From contig NZ_PYGF01000006.1 in assembly GCF_003014575.1 (NCBI RefSeq), forward strand, positions 158,952 to 222,951: 64,000 nucleotides of DNA. The letters are read 5' to 3'. This DNA is from Cecembia rubra. GTDB taxonomy: Bacteria; Bacteroidota; Bacteroidia; Cytophagales; Cyclobacteriaceae. A model generated the notes under the pieces. That model was given only the letters and a program-made list of their open reading frames with translations, ran no database searches and was not told the DNA's origin. A program made the translations under genes and the position numbers. Position 1 is the stretch's first letter. Every line of letters starts with the position of its first letter. Positions 35,951 to 44,783 of this stretch are shown in pieces.

Positions 35951-37315
35951 ATGATTGGTAATTTTAAGGACAATTTTTCAAAGACGTTTAACTTAGCTTT
36001 TCCCGTAATGCTGAGTCAGCTGGGACAGGTACTCGTAGGTGTGGCAGACAGTATGATGGTAGGTCGCTTGGGTGCCGAACCACTTGCTGCAGCTTCTCTT
36101 GCCAATAGTATTTTCTTTGTGGTCCTGATGTTTGGTATTGGTGTCTCCATGGCCATGACTCCTCTGGTAGCTATGGCCGATGGCAAAAACAATCCCAAAA
36201 GAATTTCAAGACTTTTTAACCATGGTTTGAGTATCAATTTGGCATCCGGCCTAATGCTGTTTCTATTGATTATCATGGCCTCGCCAATGCTCTATCATCT
36301 CAATCAACCAGTAGAGGTGGTCATTTTGGCCATTCCCTATTTAGCTATCATAACTTTTTCATTATTGCCCTTTATGCTATTCCAGACTTTAAAACAGTTT
36401 GCTGAAGGACTTTCCCAAACCAAACAGGCCATGTATATTACTCTGATCTGTAATGCGGTCAATGTATTTCTGAATTGGGTCTTGATTTATGGAAACCTGG
36501 GCTTTCCGGAAATGGGATTGAATGGTGCTGGTTGGGCGACTTTGATTTCCAGGGTAATGATGGGTTTGTTTATGTGCTATTATGTTTTCAAATCAAAGCG
36601 ATACCTGCCGTATCAATTGAGTTTTAAACTCAAGAGGCTCAGTTTTCCCATGGTTTCTAAAATGCTTAGGATAGGTGTACCTACAGGGTTTCAGTTCATT
36701 TTTGAGGTAGGCGCCTTCAGTTCTGCTGCCATTATGATGGGCTGGATAGGGGTAACAGCCCTAGCTGCCCATCAGATTGCAATCAATTTGGCTTCTATCA
36801 GCTATATGATGGCTTCGGGACTTTCCACTGCCGCTATGATCCGTGTTGGTAATCAATTAGGGAAGAATGACATCAAGACCCTTAGAGAAGCAGGTTTTAC
36901 TGCTTTTGTGATGGTAGCTATATTCATGAGTGCTACTGCAGTCATCTTTATACTGTTTAGGGAATTTTTGCCTGCCCTTTACATAGACGATATTGATGTG
37001 ATTAAAATGAGCGCTACTTTGTTGATCATTGCAGGATTATTTCAGTTGTCAGATGGCATACAAGTGGTCGGATTAGGGGCCTTAAGGGGCATGGCCGACG
37101 TCAGGGTTCCTACGATCGTTACCCTTGTGGCATATTGGGTGATTGGCTTACCATTAGGGTATGTTTTTGGATTTGTATTTAACCTTCAGGAAGTGGGAAT
37201 TTGGTATGGACTACTTATCGGACTCACCGTGACTGGGGTGATGTTACTCTATAGATTCCATTCCCTAAGTGCCAAATTGATTTATCAAAGTAAGCGTCAG
37301 GTATCACTCACATAG
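35951..37315 (+). CDS. MATE family efflux transporter
   Basis: A 454-residue membrane protein with 12 predicted helices in two homologous halves. N-terminal motif AFPVMLSQLGQVLVGVADSMMVGRLGAEPLAAASLANSIF and the second-half FQFIFEVGAFSSAAIMMGWIGVTALAAHQIAINLASISYMMASGLSTAAMIRVGNQLG are typical of NorM-type MATE proteins, which export cationic drugs by Na+ or H+ antiport. It follows the NUDIX gene closely; no functional link between the two is evident. Confidence 0.94.
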   Translation: MIGNFKDNFSKTFNLAFPVMLSQLGQVLVGVADSMMVGRLGAEPLAAASLANSIFFVVLMFGIGVSMAMTPLVAMADGKNNPKRISRLFNHGLSINLASGLMLFLLIIMASPMLYHLNQPVEVVILAIPYLAIITFSLLPFMLFQTLKQFAEGLSQTKQAMYITLICNAVNVFLNWVLIYGNLGFPEMGLNGAGWATLISRVMMGLFMCYYVFKSKRYLPYQLSFKLKRLSFPMVSKMLRIGVPTGFQFIFEVGAFSSAAIMMGWIGVTALAAHQIAINLASISYMMASGLSTAAMIRVGNQLGKNDIKTLREAGFTAFVMVAIFMSATAVIFILFREFLPALYIDDIDVIKMSATLLIIAGLFQLSDGIQVVGLGALRGMADVRVPTIVTLVAYWVIGLPLGYVFGFVFNLQEVGIWYGLLIGLTVTGVMLLYRFHSLSAKLIYQSKRQVSLT

Positions 37316-37378
37316 TTTTGCTTTTAATTGTTCGATTTCTTTTCTATTTTCCAAAACTTGTTAAAAAAAATAGATTTT

Positions 37379-38740
37379 ATGGACAAAAAACGCCTACTAA
37401 CGCTCCTCATACTTTTCCTCATGAGTGCTTCAATTGCTTTTTCCCAAAAATTCCACATCCTTTCCCAAAGGGAACAGGCTGCTGTTATTGACAAATGGCT
37501 GGAAGAAAGAATTGAAACCCTTTTGCCTTCCCTGATGGATAGGGCCGGAATAGATATGTGGCTGATAATTTCCAGGGAGTACAATGAAGACCCTGTGATC
37601 AGGACCTTTTTGCCTGCTACCTGGCATGCGGCAAGGAGAAGAACCATGTTGCTGATCTATAAAGCACCAGGGGCTTCCAATGTTGAAGCTTTGGCTGTAG
37701 CCCGATATGATGTGGGGAAATCTTTCAAAAAAGCCTGGGAACCTGAAACTCAGCCGGACCAGTGGAAGCAATTGACGGATCTAATTGTTGAGCGAAATCC
37801 CAACAAAATAGGCATCAACATGTCCAAAGATTATGGGCACGCTGACGGTCTCAACCTGACCGAGTACAATACTTTAATGGAATACCTTCCGGAAAATTAC
37901 CATAGCAAAGTAGTATCTGCACAAAACCTTGCAGTAGGATGGCTGGAAACAAGAACAGATGCTGAAATGGCTACTTACCGACATATTCAGTCCATTGCTA
38001 ATGATATCATTGCTGATGGACTTTCAGAAAAGGTCATTACTCCAGGTGTTACTACTACAGAAGATGTGCAGTGGTGGTATAGAGAAAGAATCAAGGAATT
38101 GAAACTGGATACCTGGTTCCATCCTTCCGTAGATATACAAAGAGCTGATCCTACCAATAAAGAAAGTGAAAGAAACTTTGCAGTAAAAGCAGCATCTGAA
38201 GTGATCATGCCCGGAGATATGCTACATATTGATTTTGGGATTACTTACCTGAGATTAAATACTGACACCCAACAGTTGGCTTATGTACTTAAACCAGGTG
38301 AAGATGATGTGCCTCAGTATCTCAAAGAGGCTTTCAAAATAGGTAACAGGTTACAGGATATCCTGACTTCTAATTTTGTAAAGGGAAGAACAGGTAATGA
38401 TATCCTCCGTGAAACCAGAAAACAAATGGATAGAGAGGGAATTAGAGGCAGTATTTACTCCCATCCATTGGGAACACATGGACATGCTTCCGGACCTACC
38501 ATTGGTATGTGGGACAATCAAGGGGATACTCCTGGTGCTGGAGATTATCCGCTCTACCCCAATACATTGTATGCCATAGAATTGAATGCTGTTGTATTTG
38601 TAAAGGAATGGAACAAAGACCTCAGGGTAATGTTGGAAGAAGGGGCTTTCTTTGATGGTCAAAAAGTGACTTATCTGAATGGAAGGCAAAGAGAAATCAT
38701 GCCTATACCAAGGCCCCAGCCGCATTTGAAAAATAGATAA
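37379..38740 (+). CDS. Exported M24-family metallopeptidase (Xaa-Pro dipeptidase-like)
   Basis: About 453 residues. A TTG-initiated frame begins at 37328, but the ATG at 37379 starts a signal peptide (MDKKRLLTLLILFLMSASIAFSQ). The pita-bread domain has Asp in LHIDFGITY, Asp in RLNTDTQ, His in HPLGTHGHASGPTIG, Glu in YAIELNAV and Glu in VMLEEGA, so all five metal ligands appear present. The aminopeptidase-like N-terminal domain is divergent. It probably cleaves proline-containing peptides in the periplasm. It follows the MATE gene by 63 nt and ends at a clear terminator. Confidence 0.86.
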   Translation: MDKKRLLTLLILFLMSASIAFSQKFHILSQREQAAVIDKWLEERIETLLPSLMDRAGIDMWLIISREYNEDPVIRTFLPATWHAARRRTMLLIYKAPGASNVEALAVARYDVGKSFKKAWEPETQPDQWKQLTDLIVERNPNKIGINMSKDYGHADGLNLTEYNTLMEYLPENYHSKVVSAQNLAVGWLETRTDAEMATYRHIQSIANDIIADGLSEKVITPGVTTTEDVQWWYRERIKELKLDTWFHPSVDIQRADPTNKESERNFAVKAASEVIMPGDMLHIDFGITYLRLNTDTQQLAYVLKPGEDDVPQYLKEAFKIGNRLQDILTSNFVKGRTGNDILRETRKQMDREGIRGSIYSHPLGTHGHASGPTIGMWDNQGDTPGAGDYPLYPNTLYAIELNAVVFVKEWNKDLRVMLEEGAFFDGQKVTYLNGRQREIMPIPRPQPHLKNR

Positions 38741-38745
38741 ACATG

Positions 38746-38773
38746 GTCCAGCGTCCAGTACGCTGGACTTTTT
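38746..38773 (+). terminator. Terminator after the M24 peptidase gene
   Basis: Perfect 9-bp stem GTCCAGCGT/ACGCTGGAC with a 5-nt loop followed by five T residues. Confidence 0.92.
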
Positions 38774-38833
38774 GCTTTTTGGTAATCAGCGCTTTTTTAA
38801 GATTAAATCCTTGAACTTATCAATTTTACTCTT

Positions 38834-40021
38834 CTACTCCTTGTCCTCAGGCACCAAAAACCTTTGCTCTTTGGGGAGAAGAAATAGGTAGAAAAATGCA
38901 ATAATGGCCGTAATGGCACCAAGGGAAAACACCAATGGGAAATTTTCAGCTTTATTGGCAAATACCCATCCTGAAATCAAAGCTCCAATGCCAATACCTG
39001 CTTCCAAAGCAATGTACATTGTCGCCAGGGCCCTTCCCCTATACGCATCCAATGAAAGGTCAATGGTCCAAGCGGAAATGGTCGGGGAGTTCATGCCCAC
39101 TGAACAGCCAAAGATCACGCCACCTAACATCAGCATGGTTTTACTTTGTGCAAAAGCAATCAGTACCATAGCAATTGCCATTGATAGAGTTGCTACCTTC
39201 ATCACAGGAATTCGTCCATATTTATCAGATGTTTTTCCGGCAATGATCCTAATACCTAAGGATGAAAGTGTAAAGACCGCAAAAAACAATCCTTTATTTT
39301 GGATGCCTAGATATTCGGAGTAATCAGGAATTATCGTCAGAACAGTACCAAAGGAAAATACAGTCAGAAGTAAAACCAATGAGGGTTGGAGTACTCTCTT
39401 TTCAATGATTTCATGCCTGTGTAACCGAAGGTGTTTCCTGCTCATTTTCTCAGGATCCTGCATGGTTTCCTTTAAGCGGATGATGACCAGGATGGACAGA
39501 ATGGCTGTAAAGGCGGATGCATAAAATAATGGCTCAATGCCCCAAATTTGACCGATGTATCCTCCAAGTGCCGGGCCAGCCGCCATACCCATTGACCCAA
39601 AGAGCGATTGTAAGCCCATAGCTTCCCCCCTTCGGTTGAAGGGTACAATGTCGGCTACATAGGCTGAAACACCTGTCGGGGTAAAACCGGTTGAAAACCC
39701 ATGAACAAATCGGAGTAATAGGAAACCTGCCACTGATGTGATTACAGGGTACATCAGGCTCACCACAAAACAGATTCCAGCCCCGAATACCATGACTGGA
39801 ATTCGCCCAATCTTATCCGCAAGTTTTCCGCTGAATGGTCTGGAAAGTCCAGCAGTCAGCGTAAACAGGGATATGATAAGCCCCTTGTAATCTTCACCCC
39901 CTAATGAAGTGAGATAGGCAGGAAGCTCTGGAATGATCATGTTAAAGCTGGCGAAAAATAGAAATGAACTCAGACAGAGCATGAAGAAATTCCAAGTGAA
40001 AAAAGGAGGAAGTATTTTCAT
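38834..40021 (-). CDS. MFS transporter
   Basis: A 395-residue, 12-helix major facilitator permease. The loop 2-3 signature is FSGKLADKIGRIPVMVFGAG, with a matching second-half version GKTSDKYGRIPVMKVA. The motif-C-like stretch GSMGMAAGPALGGYIGQIWG suggests an antiporter. It resembles drug-efflux MFS proteins of the DHA1 type, but the substrate is not known. It is transcribed toward the terminator of the M24 gene. prfB lies upstream on the same strand, separated by a terminator. Confidence 0.9.
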   Translation of the reverse strand: MKILPPFFTWNFFMLCLSSFLFFASFNMIIPELPAYLTSLGGEDYKGLIISLFTLTAGLSRPFSGKLADKIGRIPVMVFGAGICFVVSLMYPVITSVAGFLLLRFVHGFSTGFTPTGVSAYVADIVPFNRRGEAMGLQSLFGSMGMAAGPALGGYIGQIWGIEPLFYASAFTAILSILVIIRLKETMQDPEKMSRKHLRLHRHEIIEKRVLQPSLVLLLTVFSFGTVLTIIPDYSEYLGIQNKGLFFAVFTLSSLGIRIIAGKTSDKYGRIPVMKVATLSMAIAMVLIAFAQSKTMLMLGGVIFGCSVGMNSPTISAWTIDLSLDAYRGRALATMYIALEAGIGIGALISGWVFANKAENFPLVFSLGAITAIIAFFYLFLLPKEQRFLVPEDKE

Positions 40022-40059
40022 TTTCTGATCAGTGGAGGAATAGGGATGCTTGGTATATG

Positions 40060-40095
40060 AAAAAACCTTCCGAAGAAAAGTCCTCCGGAAGGTTT
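40060..40095 (-). terminator. prfB terminator
   Basis: Stem AAACCTTCCG/CGGAAGGTTT (40063-40072 with 40086-40095), with a 13-nt loop. On the minus strand it is followed by six T residues, 6 nt after the prfB stop. Confidence 0.88.
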
Positions 40096-40101
40096 GAAGA
40101 A

Positions 40102-41203
40102 TCAGTCTTGTTTGGCTTCTTCCTCACTTTGTGCGAGAAGGTAAGCTTTTATAAATTCATTCAGTCCGCCATCCAAAACATGTTGGACATCTGAAGTTTC
40201 ATAACTTGTTCTGGCATCTTTTACCAATTTGTAAGGATGAAGAACGTAGTTTCTGATCTGCGAACCAAAATCTATTCTCAACTTGCTGGATTCAATTTTT
40301 GCCCTTTCTGCATTTCTTTTTTCCATCTCCATCTGATAGAGTCTGGATTTCAACATCTGCATGGCCCTTTCACGGTTGGCCAACTGGGAACGTTCCACCT
40401 GACATACCACTACAATACCTGTAGGCTTGTGTGTCAACTGGACTTTGGTTTCTACTTTGTTGACGTTCTGACCTCCGGCACCACCAGAACGGGAAGTGTG
40501 AAATTCAATATCTGATGGATTGATTTCTATGTCAATGGTGTCATCTACCACAGGATATACATACACCGAAGCAAATGAAGTATGCCTCCTTCCATTGGAG
40601 TCAAAAGGTGATACCCTTACCAGACGGTGCACCCCGGTCTCTGATTTAAGGAAACCATAGGCCAGAGGTCCGTCAAACTGTAAAGTAACAGACTTGATAC
40701 CCGCTACTTCACCCTCCTGAAGGTCCACTTCAGTAACTTTGTAGCCGTTTTTCTCTCCCCACATGATGTACATCCTCATCAATATAGAAGCCCAGTCATT
40801 ACTCTCTGTTCCTCCGGCACCAGGATTGATTTCCAACATGGCAGATAGCTGGTCTTCCTCACTGCTCAACATTTTTTTGAGCTCAAGTTCCTCTATCTCT
40901 TTAAGGGATTTCTGGTATTCAGATTTCATCTCCTCTTCAGAGACTTCATCCATTGAATAAAAATCGTATAAAACTTCCAGGTCCTGTAGTAAACCCTCCA
41001 CTTTTTCAAAAGAAGTGGTCCATCCTTTTCTTGCCTGAATCTGTTTCATCGTTTTTTCTGCCTCCTCCGGATCATTCCAAAAGTCAGGTTGTGAAGAAAC
41101 AGCCTCTAAATCTTCTATTTCAGCTTTCTTTTTATCGTAGTCAAAGATACCTCCTCAAAGCCGAAACACGGGCTTTCAAGTCTTTCAACTGGTCTGCGGT
41201 CAT
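40102..41203 (-). CDS. prfB: Peptide chain release factor 2 with programmed +1 frameshift
   Basis: Recognises UGA and UAA stop codons and releases the peptide. Translation starts at the ATG at 41203 and reads 20 codons (to 41144), ending at an in-frame TGA (41143-41141). The slippery site is CTT TGA C with an internal Shine-Dalgarno AGGAGGT at 41155-41149, so skipping T41143 continues the frame to 40102 and gives 366 residues, the normal RF2 length. The SPF tripeptide (VSPFDSNG) and catalytic GGQ ([10 protein letters not shown]) are intact. Low RF2 promotes the shift, so the gene is autoregulated. Reading only the second frame would give a false 315-residue protein. Confidence 0.97.
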
Positions 41204-41264
41204 AATTATATTGTTTTTTTGCGGTGCAAAATTCGGTAAAATAATCCTTTAAACCTAAGTCTTT

Positions 41265-41780
41265 TCAATCCCCGTAGAGAATTACCAATTGAATCTTGTT
41301 CTTTCCTTCATGGCGGAACCTTTTGTATTTCAATTTTGAGATTGCAAAACCTGTGGCAAAAAGCCCTACCGGCCAGGCCCATGAATTACTGACATCAGAA
41401 AGATCCCCATTTTGGTACAAGCTGTTAATTGTACTTCCCAGGAGAAAAACCAGTCCGCCGCCCATTCCTAGGTATCCCAAATTGCCAATTGTACTGTTGC
41501 GGGGATCTTTATGAAGGATGAAAACTTCAGCAATATCACTTGGGAGTAACAGGTTCTCTGTGAGCACTATGGCTTCAGGGGTAATGTCTTTGATCCTTTC
41601 ATATACAAAGTAATCAGTACCTTTGGTCTTATAAATGAATTCCTCTCCGATTTCATATTTAAGCCTTGATTTTTGATTGGAGCCTCTTTGAAGGAGAATG
41701 AATTTTTGGCCAAATACCGGTTCCCAAATACCAGTCAAACAAAAAATCAAAATGAAAATTAAGCTGCTCTTTGGATTCAT
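41265..41780 (-). CDS. Unidentified exported/membrane protein
   Basis: A 171-residue product with a signal-like N-terminus (MNPKSSLIFILIFCLTGIWEPVFGQ). The middle (KFILLQRGSNQKSRLKYEIGEEFIYKT...VLTENLLLPSDIAEVFI) looks beta-rich. Two glycine-rich hydrophobic segments follow (LGYLGMGGGLVFLLGSTI, WAWPVGLFATGFAI), ending in a basic tail. I know no function or named domain; similar small proteins seem common in Cyclobacteriaceae. It is monocistronic, 61 nt downstream of the prfB start, on the same strand. Confidence 0.65.
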   Translation of the reverse strand: MNPKSSLIFILIFCLTGIWEPVFGQKFILLQRGSNQKSRLKYEIGEEFIYKTKGTDYFVYERIKDITPEAIVLTENLLLPSDIAEVFILHKDPRNSTIGNLGYLGMGGGLVFLLGSTINSLYQNGDLSDVSNSWAWPVGLFATGFAISKLKYKRFRHEGKNKIQLVILYGD

Positions 41781-42283
41781 GGGGATTTGCTTTGTTTGCT
41801 CCTGTCCAAACTAAACGTAAAATAAGACCCCGCGTTCTGATATGCAGGATTTCTCTTTGTCTTTCCGCATTTTTCGATGCGGGATTTTTATTGAAAATGT
41901 TATAATTGGATTGTAAAGACTTGACAATGGCCTGATAAAGTAAATCTCTTGGAATACAGCTAAGTTCTGAAGGAATTCCTTAAATACCTTAACTCTTTAA
42001 TATTTCAAAAACCCCTCCTTCCACTTCTGACCACCATCTTTCTAAATCCCATTTGTCCTGTCGGTCCTTCAGACCTCTGTTACACCTTTATCCCATTTAA
42101 CCAGTGCTTTGCCCCGGGCTGTAACTAAACGGCCTTTCAGGCATTTATTGGCTTTCAATTTCCAAATCAAACATTCAAATCTGCCTTCCGAAATCCTACT
42201 TTCATTCGACAACTCGCTCTTCATTCCTCATTTCTCATTCTCCATTCCACATTACTCATTCCACATTCTCCATTCCTCATTCC
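41781..42283. other. 503-bp intergenic region
   Basis: No coding frame stands out. A small hairpin CCGCAT/ATGCGG lies at 41865-41882 followed by GATTTTTA. The stretch 42000-42220 is C/T-rich on the plus strand. It ends in the heptad array at 42221-42283 that runs straight into the ilvE stop codon. I see no RNA gene. Confidence 0.5.
42221..42283 (-). repeat. Nine 7-nt tandem repeats abutting the ilvE stop codon
   Basis: On the minus strand (sense to ilvE) the unit is GGAATGA with variants GGAATGG, AGAATGT, GTAATGT and GAAATGA. On the plus strand it reads tcattcc, tcatttc, tcattct, ccattcc, acattac, tcattcc, acattct, ccattcc, tcattcc in strict 7-nt phase. The TGA stop codon of ilvE begins the next unit. 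Confidence 0.85.
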
Positions 42284-43351
42284 TCAAACCTTCACAATCC
42301 AGCCTCTGCTATCAGGAATCCTTCCGTACTTGATATCATCAAGTTTTTTCAGCACCAGATTGGAAAATGCATATTCCGGTTTTTTAGGAAGTTCATAATC
42401 GTTACCATTGACATTGATTTTTGCAATATGTGCAATAGTAGCTGCAGTTCCGGTCCCAAAAGCTTCCTGTAAGCTGCCATTCTTAAGAGCAGCTTCTAAT
42501 TCTGAGACTTTTAGGAAACGTTCTTCTACCACATAGCCCATTTCCCTGGCCAGTTTTAATACAGAATCTCTGGTAACTCCTTTCAGAATGGTTCCTGTGT
42601 GGGTAGGGGCTGTGATCAGTGTGTCATTGATCATGAACATCACATTCATGGTGCCACTCTCCTCAATATGCTCATGTGTTTTGGCATCAGTCCATAGCAA
42701 TTGGTCATAGCCTTGTTTTTGTGCCAATAGGGCAGGGTAGAGTGAACCTGCATAATTTCCTGCTGCCTTTGCAAATCCAGTTCCTCCTTCAGCGGCTCTT
42801 GTGTAATGTTGTTCTACTTTAACACTTACGGGTTTGGAGTAGTAATGGCCTACAGGGCAAGTAAAAATCATAAACTTGTAAGTCTCTGAAGGTTTTACCC
42901 CCAAATAATCATCTGTAGCAAAAATAAATGGCCTAATATATAAGGAATAGCCTGGTTTGTTAGGAATCCATTCCCTGTCCAGATCCAATAAAGTCATCAA
43001 ACCTTCCATAAAAATTTCTTCAGGAAGCTCAGGTATGCACATTCTCACAGCTGATTCATTCAGCCTTTTTTGATTGGCATCTGCCCTGAATATCAATATT
43101 TCTCCTGCTTCATTTTTATAGGCTTTCATCCCTTCAAAAATGGATTGACCATAATGTAGTGTAGAATTGGCAGGATTCAGCATCAATGGGGCATATGGCT
43201 CTATCCTCAAATCTGACCATTCTCCGTTTTTATAATCGGCCACAAACATATGGTCTGATAAAGACTTTCCGAAAACTAGATTATCAAAATCGGTTTCAGG
43301 TAATCGGGATTGTTTGGTTTTGCTGATGTTGATTTGTAAGGTTGTTTTCAT
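42284..43351 (-). CDS. ilvE: Branched-chain amino acid aminotransferase
   Basis: PLP enzyme, 355 residues, transferring the amino group between branched-chain amino acids and 2-oxoglutarate (last step of Ile/Leu/Val synthesis). Class IV aminotransferase motifs: LHYGQSIFEGMKAY, RFLN-like RLNESAVRM, the lysine-containing GFAKAAGNYAGSL and HIEESGTMNVMFMI, then GTGTAATIAHI. Its length and the long N-terminal extension match the eukaryote-like BCAT group found in Bacteroidota. It starts 4 nt after the adenosyltransferase gene stop, so the two share an operon. No other ilv genes are near. Confidence 0.95.
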   Translation of the reverse strand: MKTTLQINISKTKQSRLPETDFDNLVFGKSLSDHMFVADYKNGEWSDLRIEPYAPLMLNPANSTLHYGQSIFEGMKAYKNEAGEILIFRADANQKRLNESAVRMCIPELPEEIFMEGLMTLLDLDREWIPNKPGYSLYIRPFIFATDDYLGVKPSETYKFMIFTCPVGHYYSKPVSVKVEQHYTRAAEGGTGFAKAAGNYAGSLYPALLAQKQGYDQLLWTDAKTHEHIEESGTMNVMFMINDTLITAPTHTGTILKGVTRDSVLKLAREMGYVVEERFLKVSELEAALKNGSLQEAFGTGTAATIAHIAKINVNGNDYELPKKPEYAFSNLVLKKLDDIKYGRIPDSRGWIVKV

Positions 43352-43355
43352 CTGG

Positions 43356-43904
43356 TTACATTCTTGGCTTCCATGTTACTTCTTCTACTTTTAATTCTTG
43401 GGCTACTAATCTGCCCAAGACAAAAAGATAATCGGAAAGTCTGTTTAAATATTTGATAATGATTTCATCCACGTGTTCTATTTCTATAAGATCGATCACA
43501 CACCTTTCTGTGCGGCGACAAACTGTCCTTGCGATATGGCAAAATGATACTACCTGATGCCCTCCAGGAAGGATAAAATGGCGTAATGGTGGCAATTGGG
43601 ATTCCATGGCATCAATTTCTTTTTCCAACAGCTCCAGATCTTCGTTATGCAGGTCGGGACGCTTTACTTTTTCTTTGCCAGGCTCCGTAGCCAAAGCAGC
43701 TCCAATGGTAAACAGCCTGTCCTGGATTTCTTTTAGTAGGCCTTCTCTTTTTTGATTGATTTCTTGGTCCCTGAGTAATCCAATGTAGCTGTTCAATTCA
43801 TCTACAGTACCGTAAGCATCTATCCTAAGGTCTGCTTTTGAAACCCTACTGCCCCCCAAAAGGGAAGTTTTGCCCGTATCTCCTGTTTTGGTGTAAATTT
43901 TCAT
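43356..43904 (-). CDS. Cob(I)alamin adenosyltransferase (PduO/MMAB type)
   Basis: A 182-residue four-helix ATP:corrinoid adenosyltransferase. The N-terminal motif is MKIYTKTGDTGKTSLLGGSRVSKADLRIDAYGTVDELNSYIG, whose GDTGKTSL loop binds ATP. C-terminal conserved residues lie in ARTVCRRTERCVIDL and YLNRLSDYLFVLGRL. It converts cob(I)alamin to adenosylcobalamin, needed by methylmalonyl-CoA mutase and class II ribonucleotide reductase. It precedes ilvE with a 4-nt gap. Upstream, an ABC ATPase gene is on the same strand with an 84-nt gap. Confidence 0.95.
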   Translation of the reverse strand: MKIYTKTGDTGKTSLLGGSRVSKADLRIDAYGTVDELNSYIGLLRDQEINQKREGLLKEIQDRLFTIGAALATEPGKEKVKRPDLHNEDLELLEKEIDAMESQLPPLRHFILPGGHQVVSFCHIARTVCRRTERCVIDLIEIEHVDEIIIKYLNRLSDYLFVLGRLVAQELKVEEVTWKPRM

Positions 43905-43988
43905 TCCTGGAAATAAATTCTATAAGGTCCTCTCTCCTTATAATACTACAAAAGTAACAATTGATTTGTAAAAAAACTGAAAACAGGT

Positions 43989-44711
43989 CTATTCCATGGC
44001 CATTACAACTTTTCCCCTGGTAGGATTGGGATTAATTGTATCAGTTTCTACTAAACCATCTCTCAACCTTACAATACGATGGGCATAGTGGGCAATATCA
44101 TCTTCGTGGGTAACCATGATAATGGTATTTCCTTTTTGATGAAGTTCATGAAATAGCTCCATGATGTCATAGGAAGTTTTTGAATCCAGGTTTCCAGTTG
44201 GTTCATCAGCCAATATGATACTCGGATCATTTACCAATGCCCTGGCAATAGCCACCCTTTGACGCTGACCACCGGAAAGTTCATTTGGTTTATGGTTAAC
44301 ACGGTCTCCCAGTCCCACATTTTTCAACGCCTGAAAGGCTTTTTCTTCCCTTTCAGCTTTTCCATAACCTGCATAGATGAGCGGTAATGCTACATTTTCC
44401 AGGCAAGAAGCTCTTGGTAATAGGTTAAAAGTCTGAAATACAAATCCAATTTCTTTGTTTCTGATTTCAGCCAATTCATTTTCAGACATGTCACTTACAT
44501 CTTTTCCGTTTAGGATATAAATCCCACTAGTTGGGGTATCCAAACAGCCGATGATATTCATCAAAGTAGATTTTCCTGAACCGGAAGGTCCCATAAAGGC
44601 TACATATTCACCTTTGTTAACTTCAATTGAAACCGATTTGAGTGCCTGTACCTCCTCAGCACCCATGCGGTATGTTTTCTTGATGTCTTTTGTTTCAATA
44701 ATTTTTTTCAT
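43989..44711 (-). CDS. ABC transporter ATP-binding protein (MacB/LolD type)
   Basis: A 240-residue ATPase. Motifs: Walker [11 protein letters not shown]-loop [18 protein letters not shown], signature [15 protein letters not shown], Walker [12 protein letters not shown] and switch His in [39 protein letters not shown] is typical of the LolD/MacB/FtsE group, which power lipoprotein sorting or efflux. No permease is encoded next to it, so its partner is elsewhere. It follows the giant membrane-TPR gene by 72 nt. Confidence 0.92.
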   Translation of the reverse strand: MKKIIETKDIKKTYRMGAEEVQALKSVSIEVNKGEYVAFMGPSGSGKSTLMNIIGCLDTPTSGIYILNGKDVSDMSENELAEIRNKEIGFVFQTFNLLPRASCLENVALPLIYAGYGKAEREEKAFQALKNVGLGDRVNHKPNELSGGQRQRVAIARALVNDPSIILADEPTGNLDSKTSYDIMELFHELHQKGNTIIMVTHEDDIAHYAHRIVRLRDGLVETDTINPNPTRGKVVMAME

Positions 44712-44783
44712 CGGTGAATATTTTTGCTCAATTTAAACCAAAAACTAAAAATGGAAAAATATACTTCTATCAAACGGCACTAT

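Noticed and set aside
40102..41049. prfB read as a 315-residue truncated or frame-damaged gene
   Set aside because: Upstream sequence shows the 20-codon first frame ending in CTT TGA C after AGGAGGT, the normal programmed shift, not damage.
42221..42283. Heptad array as a CRISPR array
   Set aside because: Units are 7 nt with no spacers; this cannot be a CRISPR repeat-spacer structure despite the Cas6-like gene in the window.
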